DNA of 43,652 nt from Panacagrimonas sp041635265. Its GTDB lineage: Bacteria; Pseudomonadota; Gammaproteobacteria; Nevskiales; Nevskiaceae. The notes under the pieces were generated by a model. That model had not been told where the DNA came from. It made no database searches and worked only from the letters and a program-made list of their open reading frames with translations. The stretch lies in assembly GCA_041635265.1 (NCBI GenBank), contig JBFJJV010000008.1, forward strand, positions 1 to 43,652. Reading direction: 5' to 3'. Position numbers and translations under genes: made by a program. This document shows, one piece after another, positions 1-9,566 of this stretch. Position 1 is the stretch's first letter. Each line of letters opens with the position of its first letter.

Positions 1-141
1 GGCCACATATTTGGTCTTGCCAAATTTGTCCGCCGAGATCTTGGTCAACGCCGCCGTCGTGGTCGTCTTGCCGTGATCCACGTGCCCAATCGTGCCAACA
101 TTTACATGCGGCTTGATGCGTTCGAATTTTTCCTTGGCCAT
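1..141 (-). CDS. tuf: Elongation factor Tu, N-terminal 47 codons only (cut by window edge)
   Basis: EF-Tu delivers aminoacyl-tRNA to the ribosomal A site as a GTP complex. The 47 visible residues start MAKEKFERIKPHVNVGTIGH and include the P-loop GHVDHGKTTTT (residues 19-29), matching the EF-Tu N-terminus. The ATG at 141 is preceded by an AGGGG ribosome binding site. It lies 71 bases downstream of fusA on the same strand, the normal last place in the str operon. The rest of the gene is outside the window, so I cannot say whether it is intact or one of two tuf copies. Confidence 0.97.
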   Translation of the reverse strand, partial: MAKEKFERIKPHVNVGTIGHVDHGKTTTTAALTKISADKFGKTKYVA

Positions 142-212
142 TGGTTTTGCCCCTGATTCCTACTTAATGTCGTGTTGAAGTGATAAACGGATATTGAAGA
201 TTAAATCTTTGC

Positions 213-2309
<2,097 letters not shown>

Positions 2310-2422
2310 GGCGCAGCTCAGGGTATAAGCGCGACTCGAATCTCTGTATTAGCTTGCGACTCGAACCACTGAATGTTGGTTAACCGTGGACGTCTACTAC
2401 CGGACCGGGCCGGCAGCACGAC

Positions 2423-2896
2423 TTACCAGCGGAAGTGTGCGAAGGCCTTGTTGGCTTCAGCCATCTTGTGCGTGTCTTCACGCTTCTTGACGGCGGCGCC
2501 ACGGTGCTCTGCGGCGTCCATCAGCTCGCCGGCAATGCGATCGGCCATGCTCTTTTCGCCACGCTTGGTCGCTGCATCAATGACCCAGCGCATGGCTAGG
2601 GTCGTGCGACGCACAGCGCGAACTTCCACCGGCACCTGGTAGGTAGCACCACCGACGCGACGCGACTTGACCTCGACTGCGGGTGCGACGTTTTCAAATG
2701 CCTGCTCTAGGACGCTGGCGGGTTCATCCGAGCTTTTTTTGGTCGCAATCTGGGTCAGCGCGCCATAAACGATTTTTTCAGCGACGGATTTCTTGCCATC
2801 CTGCATCACCATGTTCATGAACTTGGTGACAACCAGGTTCTTGTACTTGGGGTCGGGCAGGATGACGCGGACTTCGGGTTTACGACGACGGGACAT
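2423..2896 (-). CDS. rpsG: 30S ribosomal protein S7
   Basis: S7 binds the 3' major domain of 16S rRNA and nucleates head assembly of the 30S subunit. The 157-residue product begins MSRRRKPEVRVILPDP and carries the family's MNMVMQDGKKSVAE region and the conserved ARRTT-like segment AVRRTTLAMRW; its length is standard. The ATG at 2896 is close behind a GGT/GAG-rich site. The gap to rpsL is only 16 bases, in contrast to the roughly 100-base rpsL-rpsG spacer of E. coli that carries the S7 autoregulatory site (see findings). It is the second gene of the str operon. Confidence 0.98.
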   Translation of the reverse strand: MSRRRKPEVRVILPDPKYKNLVVTKFMNMVMQDGKKSVAEKIVYGALTQIATKKSSDEPASVLEQAFENVAPAVEVKSRRVGGATYQVPVEVRAVRRTTLAMRWVIDAATKRGEKSMADRIAGELMDAAEHRGAAVKKREDTHKMAEANKAFAHFRW

Positions 2897-2912
2897 GTTT
2901 GCTCTCTAAGGT

Positions 2913-3299
2913 TTACTTGGCGGCGCCAGCTTTGGGACGCTTGGCTCCATATTTGGAACGGCCTTGACGGCGCTTGTCGATACCGGCGCAATCCAGCGCA
3001 CCGCGCACGGTGTGATAACGAACACCCGGAAGATCCTTCACACGACCGCCACGGATGACGACCACGGAATGCTCCTGCAAATTATGCCCCTCGCCACCGA
3101 TATAGCTGGTCACTTCAAAGCCATTAGTCAGCCGCACACGGCAGACCTTACGCAAAGCCGAGTTTGGCTTCTTCGGAGTGGTGGTGTAGACACGTGTGCA
3201 CACACCGCGCTTTTGAGGGCACGAAGCCAAGGCGGGCGCCTTGCTCTTTTGGGTGGACACTGCGCGGCCTCGGCGCACTAGCTGATTGATCGTTGGCAC
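2913..3299 (-). CDS. rpsL: 30S ribosomal protein S12
   Basis: S12 sits in the decoding centre and controls accuracy. The 128-residue protein contains CPQKRGVCTRVYTTTPKKPN and RGGRVKDLPGVRYH. Lys43 and Lys88 (E. coli K42 and K87 without Met) are the residues changed in streptomycin-resistant mutants; both are wild type here. Asp89 is the position that RimO methylthiolates in E. coli. The start codon is GTG at 3299, supported by AGGA eight bases upstream. First gene of the str operon; its upstream neighbour is not rpoC, so the usual rpoBC-str linkage is absent at this locus. Confidence 0.98.
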   Translation of the reverse strand: MPTINQLVRRGRAVSTQKSKAPALASCPQKRGVCTRVYTTTPKKPNSALRKVCRVRLTNGFEVTSYIGGEGHNLQEHSVVVIRGGRVKDLPGVRYHTVRGALDCAGIDKRRQGRSKYGAKRPKAGAAK

Positions 3300-3325
3300 T
3301 GCGTTTTCCTGCCTCAGAGATAGGA

Positions 3326-3357
3326 ACGACGGGCGGAATTGTCTTCCGGCCCGTCGT
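3326..3357 (-). promoter_or_regulatory. Hairpin in the rpsL leader
   Basis: Arms 3326-3334 (ACGACGGGC) and 3349-3357 (GCCCGTCGT) are perfectly complementary. A further GGAA/TTCC pairing inside gives about 13 base pairs with one bulged base and a 5-base loop. On the transcript it would lie between the promoter and the rpsL ribosome binding site, 26 bases before the GTG. There is no U-run after it, so it does not look like a terminator. A role as ribosomal-protein operator or RNA-stability element is inference only. Confidence 0.6.
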
Positions 3358-3370
3358 ATTGGGGGCGCGA

Positions 3371-3399
3371 ATGATAGGGGCGAGCATGGACAGTGTCAA
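3371..3399 (-). promoter_or_regulatory. Sigma70 promoter of the str operon
   Basis: Read on the minus strand: -35 TTGACA (3399-3394), a 17-base spacer, then -10 TATCAT (3376-3371). This is a perfect -35 and a 5/6 -10 at the optimal distance. The following discriminator, TCGCGCCCCC, is very GC-rich, as in promoters of ribosomal genes that are inhibited by ppGpp/DksA. Transcription would start near 3364 and read through the hairpin into rpsL. Confidence 0.85.
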
Positions 3400-3477
3400 C
3401 GCAATGAATCGGTCCTATTCGAGATCGAGGCAAAGGAGAGCGCCGAAATTTCAGTGCAGCGCCGCCGATCGCCGGCT

Positions 3478-3801
3478 TCAGGAGGCCATGAAGCCGCCTA
3501 TAAGCGCACCAAACAGGCGCATGCCGGCGTCCAGAAAGCCGATGAACAGGGCCCCCAGACCCGCGGCGAAGCCGATCACGACCATGCCTGTCAGAGCGGT
3601 GCCAAGCAGGCCAAAAACAGCGGCGACCAGGATGGAAGACACAATCCACGCCACCAGAGCAGCTCCAACGCCACCAGACACTTTTCCACCGACCAATCCC
3701 CCCAGAAATCCCCCCACTCCGGGCAGCCAGCACAGCAAAAGCGAAATGACAATCATCCAGATTGCACCGCCCACAACGGAACCCCGCGTCTTTTCTTTCA
3801 C
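3478..3801 (-). CDS. Small glycine-rich membrane protein of unknown function
   Basis: The 107-residue product is almost entirely hydrophobic, with three likely membrane segments at about residues 12-38, 45-72 and 76-104. They are rich in glycine (e.g. LPGVGGFLGGLVGGKVSGG), which suggests tight helix packing. The start is GTG at 3801, with AGGA seven bases upstream. It is divergent from slyD (100-base gap) and lies just upstream of the str promoter, in the same direction as the operon. I do not recognise a family with confidence; small three-helix proteins of this type are often annotated as DUF5518-like. No function can be given from sequence. Confidence 0.65.
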   Translation of the reverse strand: MKEKTRGSVVGGAIWMIVISLLLCWLPGVGGFLGGLVGGKVSGGVGAALVAWIVSSILVAAVFGLLGTALTGMVVIGFAAGLGALFIGFLDAGMRLFGALIGGFMAS

Positions 3802-3901
3802 AAAAGATCCTTCATATTTAAATAGTTAGGAGAATTGCCCTGATTCTGAGCTAGCGTCTGCGCTAACCTATTCGGCCATTTTTTGTATTTGGACATCATT
3901 C

Positions 3902-4384
3902 ATGCAAGTTGCAGAACACAGCGTCGTCAGCATCCACTATAAGCTCACCGACGATAAAGGAGAGGTGCTGGATAGCTCCGAAGGGGGGGATGCGCTGGTT
4001 TATCTGCACGGAGCCGGCAATATCATCAAGGGCCTCGAGGCTGGCTTGATCGGCAAGCAGGCAGGCGACAAACTCGATGTGAAAGTGGCGCCAGCAGATG
4101 GCTACGGTGAGCGCGACGAGCGCTTGGTGCAGGAAGTACCGCGTGACGCTTTTCAAGGCGTGGACGAAATCTCTGCCGGCATGCGCTTTCAGGCGCAGGG
4201 GCCCAATGGCGCGACCTCTGTCGTGGTCTCGGCCGTCACCGGCGACACGGTCACCGTGGATGGCAATCATGTCTTGGCCGGCCAAAACTTGAACTTCGCG
4301 GTAGAAATCACTGATGTGCGAGAAGCCACCAAGGAAGAGCTCGAACACGGCCACGTGCACGGCGCAGGCGGTCATCAGCACTAG
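3902..4384 (+). CDS. slyD: FKBP-type peptidyl-prolyl isomerase, SlyD type
   Basis: SlyD is a cytoplasmic chaperone and prolyl isomerase that in E. coli also binds nickel and helps hydrogenase maturation. The 160-residue product has the split FKBP domain (about 1-70 and 120-148), with LHGAGNIIKGLEAGLIGKQAG near the active site. The insert-in-flap chaperone domain (about 72-120, YGERDERLVQEVPRDAF) lies between. The C-terminal tail is short, with five histidines in the last 13 residues and no cysteine, unlike the long His/Cys tail of E. coli SlyD. The ATG at 3902 has only a weak GGA upstream. It is a single gene, convergent with the unknown gene at 4622-5326. Confidence 0.93.
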   Translation: MQVAEHSVVSIHYKLTDDKGEVLDSSEGGDALVYLHGAGNIIKGLEAGLIGKQAGDKLDVKVAPADGYGERDERLVQEVPRDAFQGVDEISAGMRFQAQGPNGATSVVVSAVTGDTVTVDGNHVLAGQNLNFAVEITDVREATKEELEHGHVHGAGGHQH

Positions 4385-4426
4385 GGGCCGCTCTCCCTTC
4401 TGATCTCTAAAGGACTCCGAGCGACT

Positions 4427-4476
4427 TCCGGGGGCCTGTATGCCGACCAAAGCTTGATCGCATACCGGCACCCGGA
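4427..4476. repeat. 50-bp imperfect palindrome between convergent genes
   Basis: Arms 4427-4443 and 4460-4476 match in 15 of 17 positions, and the centre (GACCAAAGCTTGATC) is itself nearly symmetric. The heptamer GGACTCC occurs directly repeated just outside both ends (4412-4418 and 4478-4484). It lies 43 bases after the slyD stop. There is no T-run, so a classical terminator is unlikely in either direction. It may be a REP-like or miniature mobile repeat; other genome copies would have to be found to support that. Confidence 0.6.
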
Positions 4477-4511
4477 GGGACTCCTAACTCAAATGACGCC
4501 GTGCGACCTGA

Positions 4512-4552
4512 GGCCATCTCGACCTCAAAGGCGACAAAATCGAGAGATGGCC
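4512..4552. repeat. Inverted repeat (9-bp perfect arms)
   Basis: GGCCATCTC at 4512-4520 pairs with GAGATGGCC at 4544-4552 around a 23-base loop. It lies 70 bases before the 3' end of the convergent gene at 4622-5326. It could be an RNA hairpin protecting or ending either transcript. The long loop and lack of a T-run make a rho-independent terminator doubtful. Confidence 0.5.
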
Positions 4553-4621
4553 GTCAAGAGTATTGCTTGCGGCACCTCGCCACAGATTCAACGAGCTGCT
4601 TTGAGCACCGCTCTATCAGCC

Positions 4622-5326
4622 TTAGTAGTCCGCGACCATCTGCTTGGGGATCGCACCGAAGTGGCGATCCCATTGCTCGCGCTGCCGTATCAGGCTCAGG
4701 TCCTGCCAGATCACAAAAGGTTCAGTTCCCAGATTCTGCCCAACCGTGCTAATGGCCAGTTCGACCGTGCTCGCCACACGCAAATCGCCTTCTATTTTTT
4801 CTCGACGTGCGTTCTGGTCGCGCTCTAGCCCGAGCTGACGCTGCTTGCGCGCATACTCCTCTGGATCGGACGGGACGAACTCGGCCTGAAACAGGCGGTC
4901 ATTGAAAAATTGCAGGGTCAGCATACCGGGATGCTTCAGGTGTGCATATTTTTCAACAGTGAGTTTATCGAAACGAAAGGGCGGGTATTCTTCTGATTCA
5001 ACCGCGCGGCGCGTACTGCGCTGGACATCCTCGTAGCCCGCCTTTTCGAGCGATTCCAGCACTGTGCTCACATCCTGATAGCTCCTGAAGCGATCAACGA
5101 TGGCAACCCCGGCGGCCAGACGGGTGTAGGTGGACGCTTCCCGATGGGGCTCCAGTAAAACCATGTCCGGAGCTGATGCCGGCATAAATCCAAATTTCTG
5201 AGGCAAATCAAAATGATAGACAGCATACGCCATGCCGCCGAAAATGATGAGCCACAGAATGGGCCGCGACTTGCCAGCCGACGCCATCTTGCGGCCTGAT
5301 TCAGTGTGCTGCCCCCCTCCTGCCAT
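4622..5326 (-). CDS. Membrane-anchored protein of unknown function
   Basis: The 234-residue product has one N-terminal membrane helix (about residues 22-40, PILWLIIFGGMAYAVYHF) after a basic stretch. The rest is soluble and probably periplasmic. It contains a region resembling a small substrate-comparison fold (YQDVSTVLESLEKAGY ... VEKYAHLKHPGMLTLQFFNDRLFQAEF) and then a charged, probably coiled-coil segment (DPEEYARKQRQLGLERDQNARREKIEGD). I do not recognise the family. The start is ATG at 5326; an inner ATG (Met14) is possible. It lies 205 bases downstream of metH on the same strand, separated by a repeat-containing spacer, so it may be in the same transcript. Nothing links it to methionine metabolism beyond position. 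Confidence 0.75.
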   Translation of the reverse strand: MAGGGQHTESGRKMASAGKSRPILWLIIFGGMAYAVYHFDLPQKFGFMPASAPDMVLLEPHREASTYTRLAAGVAIVDRFRSYQDVSTVLESLEKAGYEDVQRSTRRAVESEEYPPFRFDKLTVEKYAHLKHPGMLTLQFFNDRLFQAEFVPSDPEEYARKQRQLGLERDQNARREKIEGDLRVASTVELAISTVGQNLGTEPFVIWQDLSLIRQREQWDRHFGAIPKQMVADY

Positions 5327-5486
5327 GACTTGAAACCCCCGATTTACCCTATTTGATGCCCTCGATTGTACGAGCTATTGCGGGGGATGGTACGGGGAGC
5401 AGGCTCAGGCGCAGGGCAGGTATGGGGACGTTGGATCGGTTTATCCAGGTCGCGCGATCACAACGCGGATCTGAGTTCCTTGCGTT

Positions 5487-5529
5487 CGCTTCGGTTAGGG
5501 CGCGTACTCGCCGCTTCCATTAGGGCGCG
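5487..5529. repeat. Two 18-bp direct repeats, 25-bp period
   Basis: CGCTTCGGTTAGGGCGCG (5487-5504) and CGCTTCCATTAGGGCGCG (5512-5529) differ at two adjacent bases. The second copy ends two bases before the metH stop codon (5532-5534). The remaining spacer to the next gene (to 5327) shows no clear signal. This may be a small tandem duplication or a pair of protein or RNA sites. Confidence 0.6.
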
Positions 5530-5531
5530 GC

Positions 5532-8500
5532 TCAATCATTCGGTTCATAGCCTAGGTTGGGGGCGAGCCACTTTTCTGCGGTCATCAGGTCCCAGCCTTT
5601 GCGGGCGGCATAATCCTCTACCTGGTCCTTGGCCAAGCGACCCAGAACAAAATACTGCGACTCCGGGTGCGCAAAGTACCAGCCGGACACGCTGGCCGCA
5701 GGCCACATGGCCATCGACTCGGTCAGGCTCAGGCCTATGTGCTTCTCCACGTCGAGCAGACTGAACAGGGTCTCCTTTTCAGTGTGCTCGGGGCAGGCTG
5801 CATAGCCTGGCGCGGGACGGATGCCCACGTACTGCTCCTTGATCAGCGCCTCGTTCTCGAGGCGCTCATCGCTGGCATAGCCCCAGAATTCTTTGCGAAC
5901 ACGCTGGTGCAGACGTTCGGCGAAAGCTTCGGCCAGACGATCCGCGAGAGACTCCAGCAGGATGGCGCTGTAATCGTCGAGCGCGTTCTTGAACGCTTCG
6001 ACGCGTTCACTACAGCCCAGTCCCGTGGTGACCGCGAAGGCGCCCACATAATCTTTTCTGCCCGAATCGACCGGCGCGACAAAGTCGCCCAGAGATCGGT
6101 TTGGCACGCCTTTGCGGTGCTCGCTCTGCTGCCGCAGATTGTGCAGTCGAGCCACTTCTTTCGATCGGGTTTCATCCGAATAAACTGCGATGTCGTCGTC
6201 TTCAATGCCTTGCGCCGGGAACAAGCCAAAGACGGCGCTTGCAGTGAGCCACTTCTGATCAATGATCTCGTCCAGCATGATTTGCGCGTCATCCCACAAT
6301 TTGCGCGCAGCCTCGGCCGTCGCCGGATTGTTCAGAATTTCTGGAAACTTACCCTTCATCTCCCATGAGATGAAAAACGGCTGCCAGTCGATGTATTGGC
6401 GCAACTCTGCAATCGGGTAATCCTTTAGCACCTTCACAAACTGCGGAGCGCCCTCCCCTGACTGATGTGAGGGATGATCACAAGCCGCGCCTTCACAAAC
6501 ATCGTGATCCTGCTGCAGCAACATGCGTGGCTTGAATGGACGATAGTCATTCCAGTCAATCGGGGTGCGATTGGCGCGTGCTGCCTCCAAGGACAGAAAT
6601 TTCTCCTTTCCAGTCTTGTTGGCGTGACGCGCGCGAATCTCGCTGTATTCCTTGTCCAGATTCGCCACCAGCTCAGGCTTCTGCTCATCCGACAACAGAG
6701 CAGCTACCACTGGGACCGAACGCGAGGCATCTTTCACCCAAACCACCGGGCCGTGATAAGCCTTGTCGACTTTGACTGCGGTGTGGGCACGGGACGTGGT
6801 CGCGCCGCCAATCAACAGGGGTATATCCAGACCCTGACGCTCCATTTCCTTGGCGAAGTTCACCATCTCGTCCAGCGAAGGCGTGATCAGACCGGACAGG
6901 CCGATAACATCGGCCTTCTCAGCTTTGGCCGCATCAATAATCTTCTGTGCGGGCACCATCACACCCAGATCAACGACGTCGTAGTTATTGCACTGAAGAA
7001 CAACGCCTACGATGTTCTTGCCGATGTCGTGCACATCACCCTTGACTGTGGCCATGACGATCTTGCCCTTGGCTTTCTGCACATCGCCGGGCTTCTTCTC
7101 AGCTTCGATAAACGGAATCAGGTAGGCAACGGCTTTTTTCATCACTCGCGCCGACTTCACCACCTGGGGCAGAAACATTTTTCCGGCGCCAAACAAATCG
7201 CCGACGACATTCATGCCCGCCATCAGTGGGCCTTCGATGACTTCGATGGGGCGACCGCTACGCGCCGCGATCTCGGCGCGCAATGCCTCTGTGTCGGATT
7301 CGACGTGCGCGTCGATGCCTTTGACCAGCGCGTGCGTGATGCGCTCCCCCAGCGGCAGCTTGCGCCAGGCTTCGTCAACCACTTCTGGCTTGCTTCCGTC
7401 CGAACGGAATTTCTCAGCGATCTCGAGCAGACGATCGGTACCGTCATCCGGCCGCCGATTGAGAATCACATCCTCTATGCGCTCGCGCAGATCCTTGTCC
7501 AGATCGGCATACACCGGTAGCACGCCGGCATTGACGATGCCCATATCCATTCCTGCCGAAATCGCGTGGTAGAGGAATACGGAATGGATTGCTTCGCGGA
7601 CCTTGTTGTTTCCGCGGAAACTGAAACTGACGTTGCTGACGCCGCCGCTCACATGCGCATGCGGAAGGTTCTTGCGAATCCATCGTGTCGCTTCGATAAA
7701 GTCGGTGCCGTAGGCGTTGTGCTCGGCGATCCCGGTAGCGACAGCAAAAACGTTCGGGTCGAAAATAATGTCTTCGGGCGGAAATCCGACCTGCTCGGTC
7801 AGGATCTTGTAGGCGCGGGCACAGATGTCCTTGCGACGCTGAAGATTGTCTGCCTGCCCGTCTTCGTCAAAGGCCATGACCACGACCGCAGCGCCATATT
7901 TCAGGCACAGGCGCGCCTCGCGCACGAATTTTTCTTCGCCCTCCTTCATGGAGATCGAGTTGACGATGCACTTGCCCTGAACGCACTTGAGCCCGGCCTC
8001 GATCACTTCCCACTTGGAAGAATCGATCATGACCGGCACGCGCGATATATCCGGCTCGCAGGCGATCAGATTCAAAAATTGGGTCATGGCCGCAACACCA
8101 TCGATCATGCCTTCGTCCATATTGACGTCGATGACCGGCGCGCCCGCCTCTACCTGCTGGCGCGCAACAGCGAGGGCGGCGCTGTAATCATTGTTCTTGA
8201 TCAGCTTCTTGAACGCCGCTGAACCTGTGATGTTGGTGCGCTCGCCGACATTTACGAAACCGCGCTCCGGCGTCAGGCCCAGAGGCTCCAACCCTGAGAG
8301 TTGGCAGATGATCGAGCGCTCAGCAGGAATGCGCGGGCTGACATCGGCCACCGCTCGGGCGATCGCCTCAATATGCCCCGGCGTCGTCCCACAGCAGCCA
8401 CCGACAATATTGATCAGGCCACTTTCTCCAAACTCGCGGATGATCTCGGCGGTATCTTCCGGCCGTTCGTCATACTCGCCAAAAGCATTGGGCAGACCGG

Positions 8501-9350
8501 CGTTGGGATAGCAGGAGACATAGCAGTCGGCGAGTCTCGAAAGCTCCGCAATATAGGGGCGCATTTCCTTGCCCCCCAGCGCGCAGTTGAGGCCGATGGC
8601 CAGCGGCTTGGCATGCCGCACCGAGTTCCAGAAGGCCTCGACGACCTGTCCGGAGAGGGTTCGACCCGAAGCGTCTGTGATCGTACCGGACAAGATAATT
8701 GGCCACTTCCGTCCACGTTCTTCAAACAAGGTCAGGCAGGCGAATATGGCGGCCTTGGCATTGAGCGTGTCGAAAATGGTTTCGATCAGGAATAGGTCAG
8801 CGCCACCATCGACCAGTCCTCTGGCTTGTTCAATGTACGCGTCAACGAGTTGATCGTAGGTAATGTTACGCTTGGACGGATCGTTCACGTCCGGGCTGAT
8901 GCTCGCAGTTCGATTACTAGGGCCCAGCGCGCCAGCGACAAAGCGGGGTCGTTCCGGCGTCGCTACGGTGTCTGCCGCAGCGCGCGCCGCCTTGGCAGCA
9001 GCCACGTTCATCTCATAGGCGAGCGACTCCATCTTGTAGTCGGCCATCGAGATTTTCTGCGCATTGAAGCTATTGGTCTCGATGATGTCGGCACCGGACT
9101 CGAGGTAGCGTATGTGGATTTCCTGAATGATGTCTGGCTGGGTTATAGACAGTAAATCATTGTTTCCCTTGAGATCATCCGGCCAGTCCGCAAACCGCGC
9201 ACCGCGATAATCAGCTTCTTCGAGCTTATAGCCCTGAATCATCGTGCCCATGGCACCGTCAATCACCAGCACACGCTTTGAGAGCAAATCTCGCAGTGCT
9301 TGAGTGCAATCGGGGCGAATCTGGCTTGTATCTGGCGAGGTGTTGTCCAT
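5532..9350 (-). CDS. metH: Cobalamin-dependent methionine synthase
   Basis: MetH transfers a methyl group from methyltetrahydrofolate through cobalamin to homocysteine, making methionine. The 1272-residue protein has all four modules. The homocysteine domain (about 20-340) has zinc ligands Cys256, Cys319 and Cys320. The folate domain (about 360-630) has NVGERTNITGS. The cap and B12 domains (about 660-900) have DVHDIGKN with the cobalt ligand His774. The S-adenosylmethionine reactivation domain (about 975-1272) has RPAPGYAACPEH at 1179-1190. It is longer than E. coli MetH (1227), partly because of a Cys/His-rich insertion at about 946-975. The ATG at 9350 follows a TATAAT by five bases. The reactivation domain means it needs reductive SAM repair like E. 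coli MetH. Confidence 0.98.
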   Translation of the reverse strand: MDNTSPDTSQIRPDCTQALRDLLSKRVLVIDGAMGTMIQGYKLEEADYRGARFADWPDDLKGNNDLLSITQPDIIQEIHIRYLESGADIIETNSFNAQKISMADYKMESLAYEMNVAAAKAARAAADTVATPERPRFVAGALGPSNRTASISPDVNDPSKRNITYDQLVDAYIEQARGLVDGGADLFLIETIFDTLNAKAAIFACLTLFEERGRKWPIILSGTITDASGRTLSGQVVEAFWNSVRHAKPLAIGLNCALGGKEMRPYIAELSRLADCYVSCYPNAGLPNAFGEYDERPEDTAEIIREFGESGLINIVGGCCGTTPGHIEAIARAVADVSPRIPAERSIICQLSGLEPLGLTPERGFVNVGERTNITGSAAFKKLIKNNDYSAALAVARQQVEAGAPVIDVNMDEGMIDGVAAMTQFLNLIACEPDISRVPVMIDSSKWEVIEAGLKCVQGKCIVNSISMKEGEEKFVREARLCLKYGAAVVVMAFDEDGQADNLQRRKDICARAYKILTEQVGFPPEDIIFDPNVFAVATGIAEHNAYGTDFIEATRWIRKNLPHAHVSGGVSNVSFSFRGNNKVREAIHSVFLYHAISAGMDMGIVNAGVLPVYADLDKDLRERIEDVILNRRPDDGTDRLLEIAEKFRSDGSKPEVVDEAWRKLPLGERITHALVKGIDAHVESDTEALRAEIAARSGRPIEVIEGPLMAGMNVVGDLFGAGKMFLPQVVKSARVMKKAVAYLIPFIEAEKKPGDVQKAKGKIVMATVKGDVHDIGKNIVGVVLQCNNYDVVDLGVMVPAQKIIDAAKAEKADVIGLSGLITPSLDEMVNFAKEMERQGLDIPLLIGGATTSRAHTAVKVDKAYHGPVVWVKDASRSVPVVAALLSDEQKPELVANLDKEYSEIRARHANKTGKEKFLSLEAARANRTPIDWNDYRPFKPRMLLQQDHDVCEGAACDHPSHQSGEGAPQFVKVLKDYPIAELRQYIDWQPFFISWEMKGKFPEILNNPATAEAARKLWDDAQIMLDEIIDQKWLTASAVFGLFPAQGIEDDDIAVYSDETRSKEVARLHNLRQQSEHRKGVPNRSLGDFVAPVDSGRKDYVGAFAVTTGLGCSERVEAFKNALDDYSAILLESLADRLAEAFAERLHQRVRKEFWGYASDERLENEALIKEQYVGIRPAPGYAACPEHTEKETLFSLLDVEKHIGLSLTESMAMWPAASVSGWYFAHPESQYFVLGRLAKDQVEDYAARKGWDLMTAEKWLAPNLGYEPND

Positions 9351-9355
9351 CGCCC

Positions 9356-9396
9356 ATTATAGTCTCAATATCCGCTTATCCGCATAAGAGGATATT
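9356..9396 (-). promoter_or_regulatory. metH promoter -10 and 30-bp dyad operator
   Basis: On the minus strand a perfect TATAAT lies at 9361-9356, so transcription would start close to or at the metH ATG (9350). Just upstream is an inverted repeat, 9367-9396: AATATCCGCTTAT, four bases, ATAAGAGGATATT, with 12 of 13 arm positions paired. The dyad covers the place of the -35 element, which itself is poor (TGCGGA). This suggests a regulator binding at the promoter. It does not match the MetJ box, and I cannot assign the regulator. Confidence 0.55.
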
Positions 9397-9566
9397 TGAA
9401 AAAATCGACGGTTTATCAACGAAGCTTGGTGAGCTTATCTGGACGTACTTCGGCCGACCTTGCGCAAGCTGGCTCACGGCACGGTATTGTTCGCCCTGTT
9501 GCCACACAATTTCCCACATCACCTGACCGCGCAATGTTGCGCGTGAATCGGCCGCGCACCTTTTTA

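Noticed and set aside
3286..3825. 179- and 178-codon plus-strand frames before slyD
   Set aside because: They cover the str promoter and the antisense of the small membrane gene, and their Pro/Arg/Ser-rich composition is typical of shadow frames.
6474..7520. A 348-codon open frame antisense to metH
   Set aside because: It is a shadow of metH. The protein is rich in His, Arg and Gln with no recognisable motif, typical of a reverse frame.
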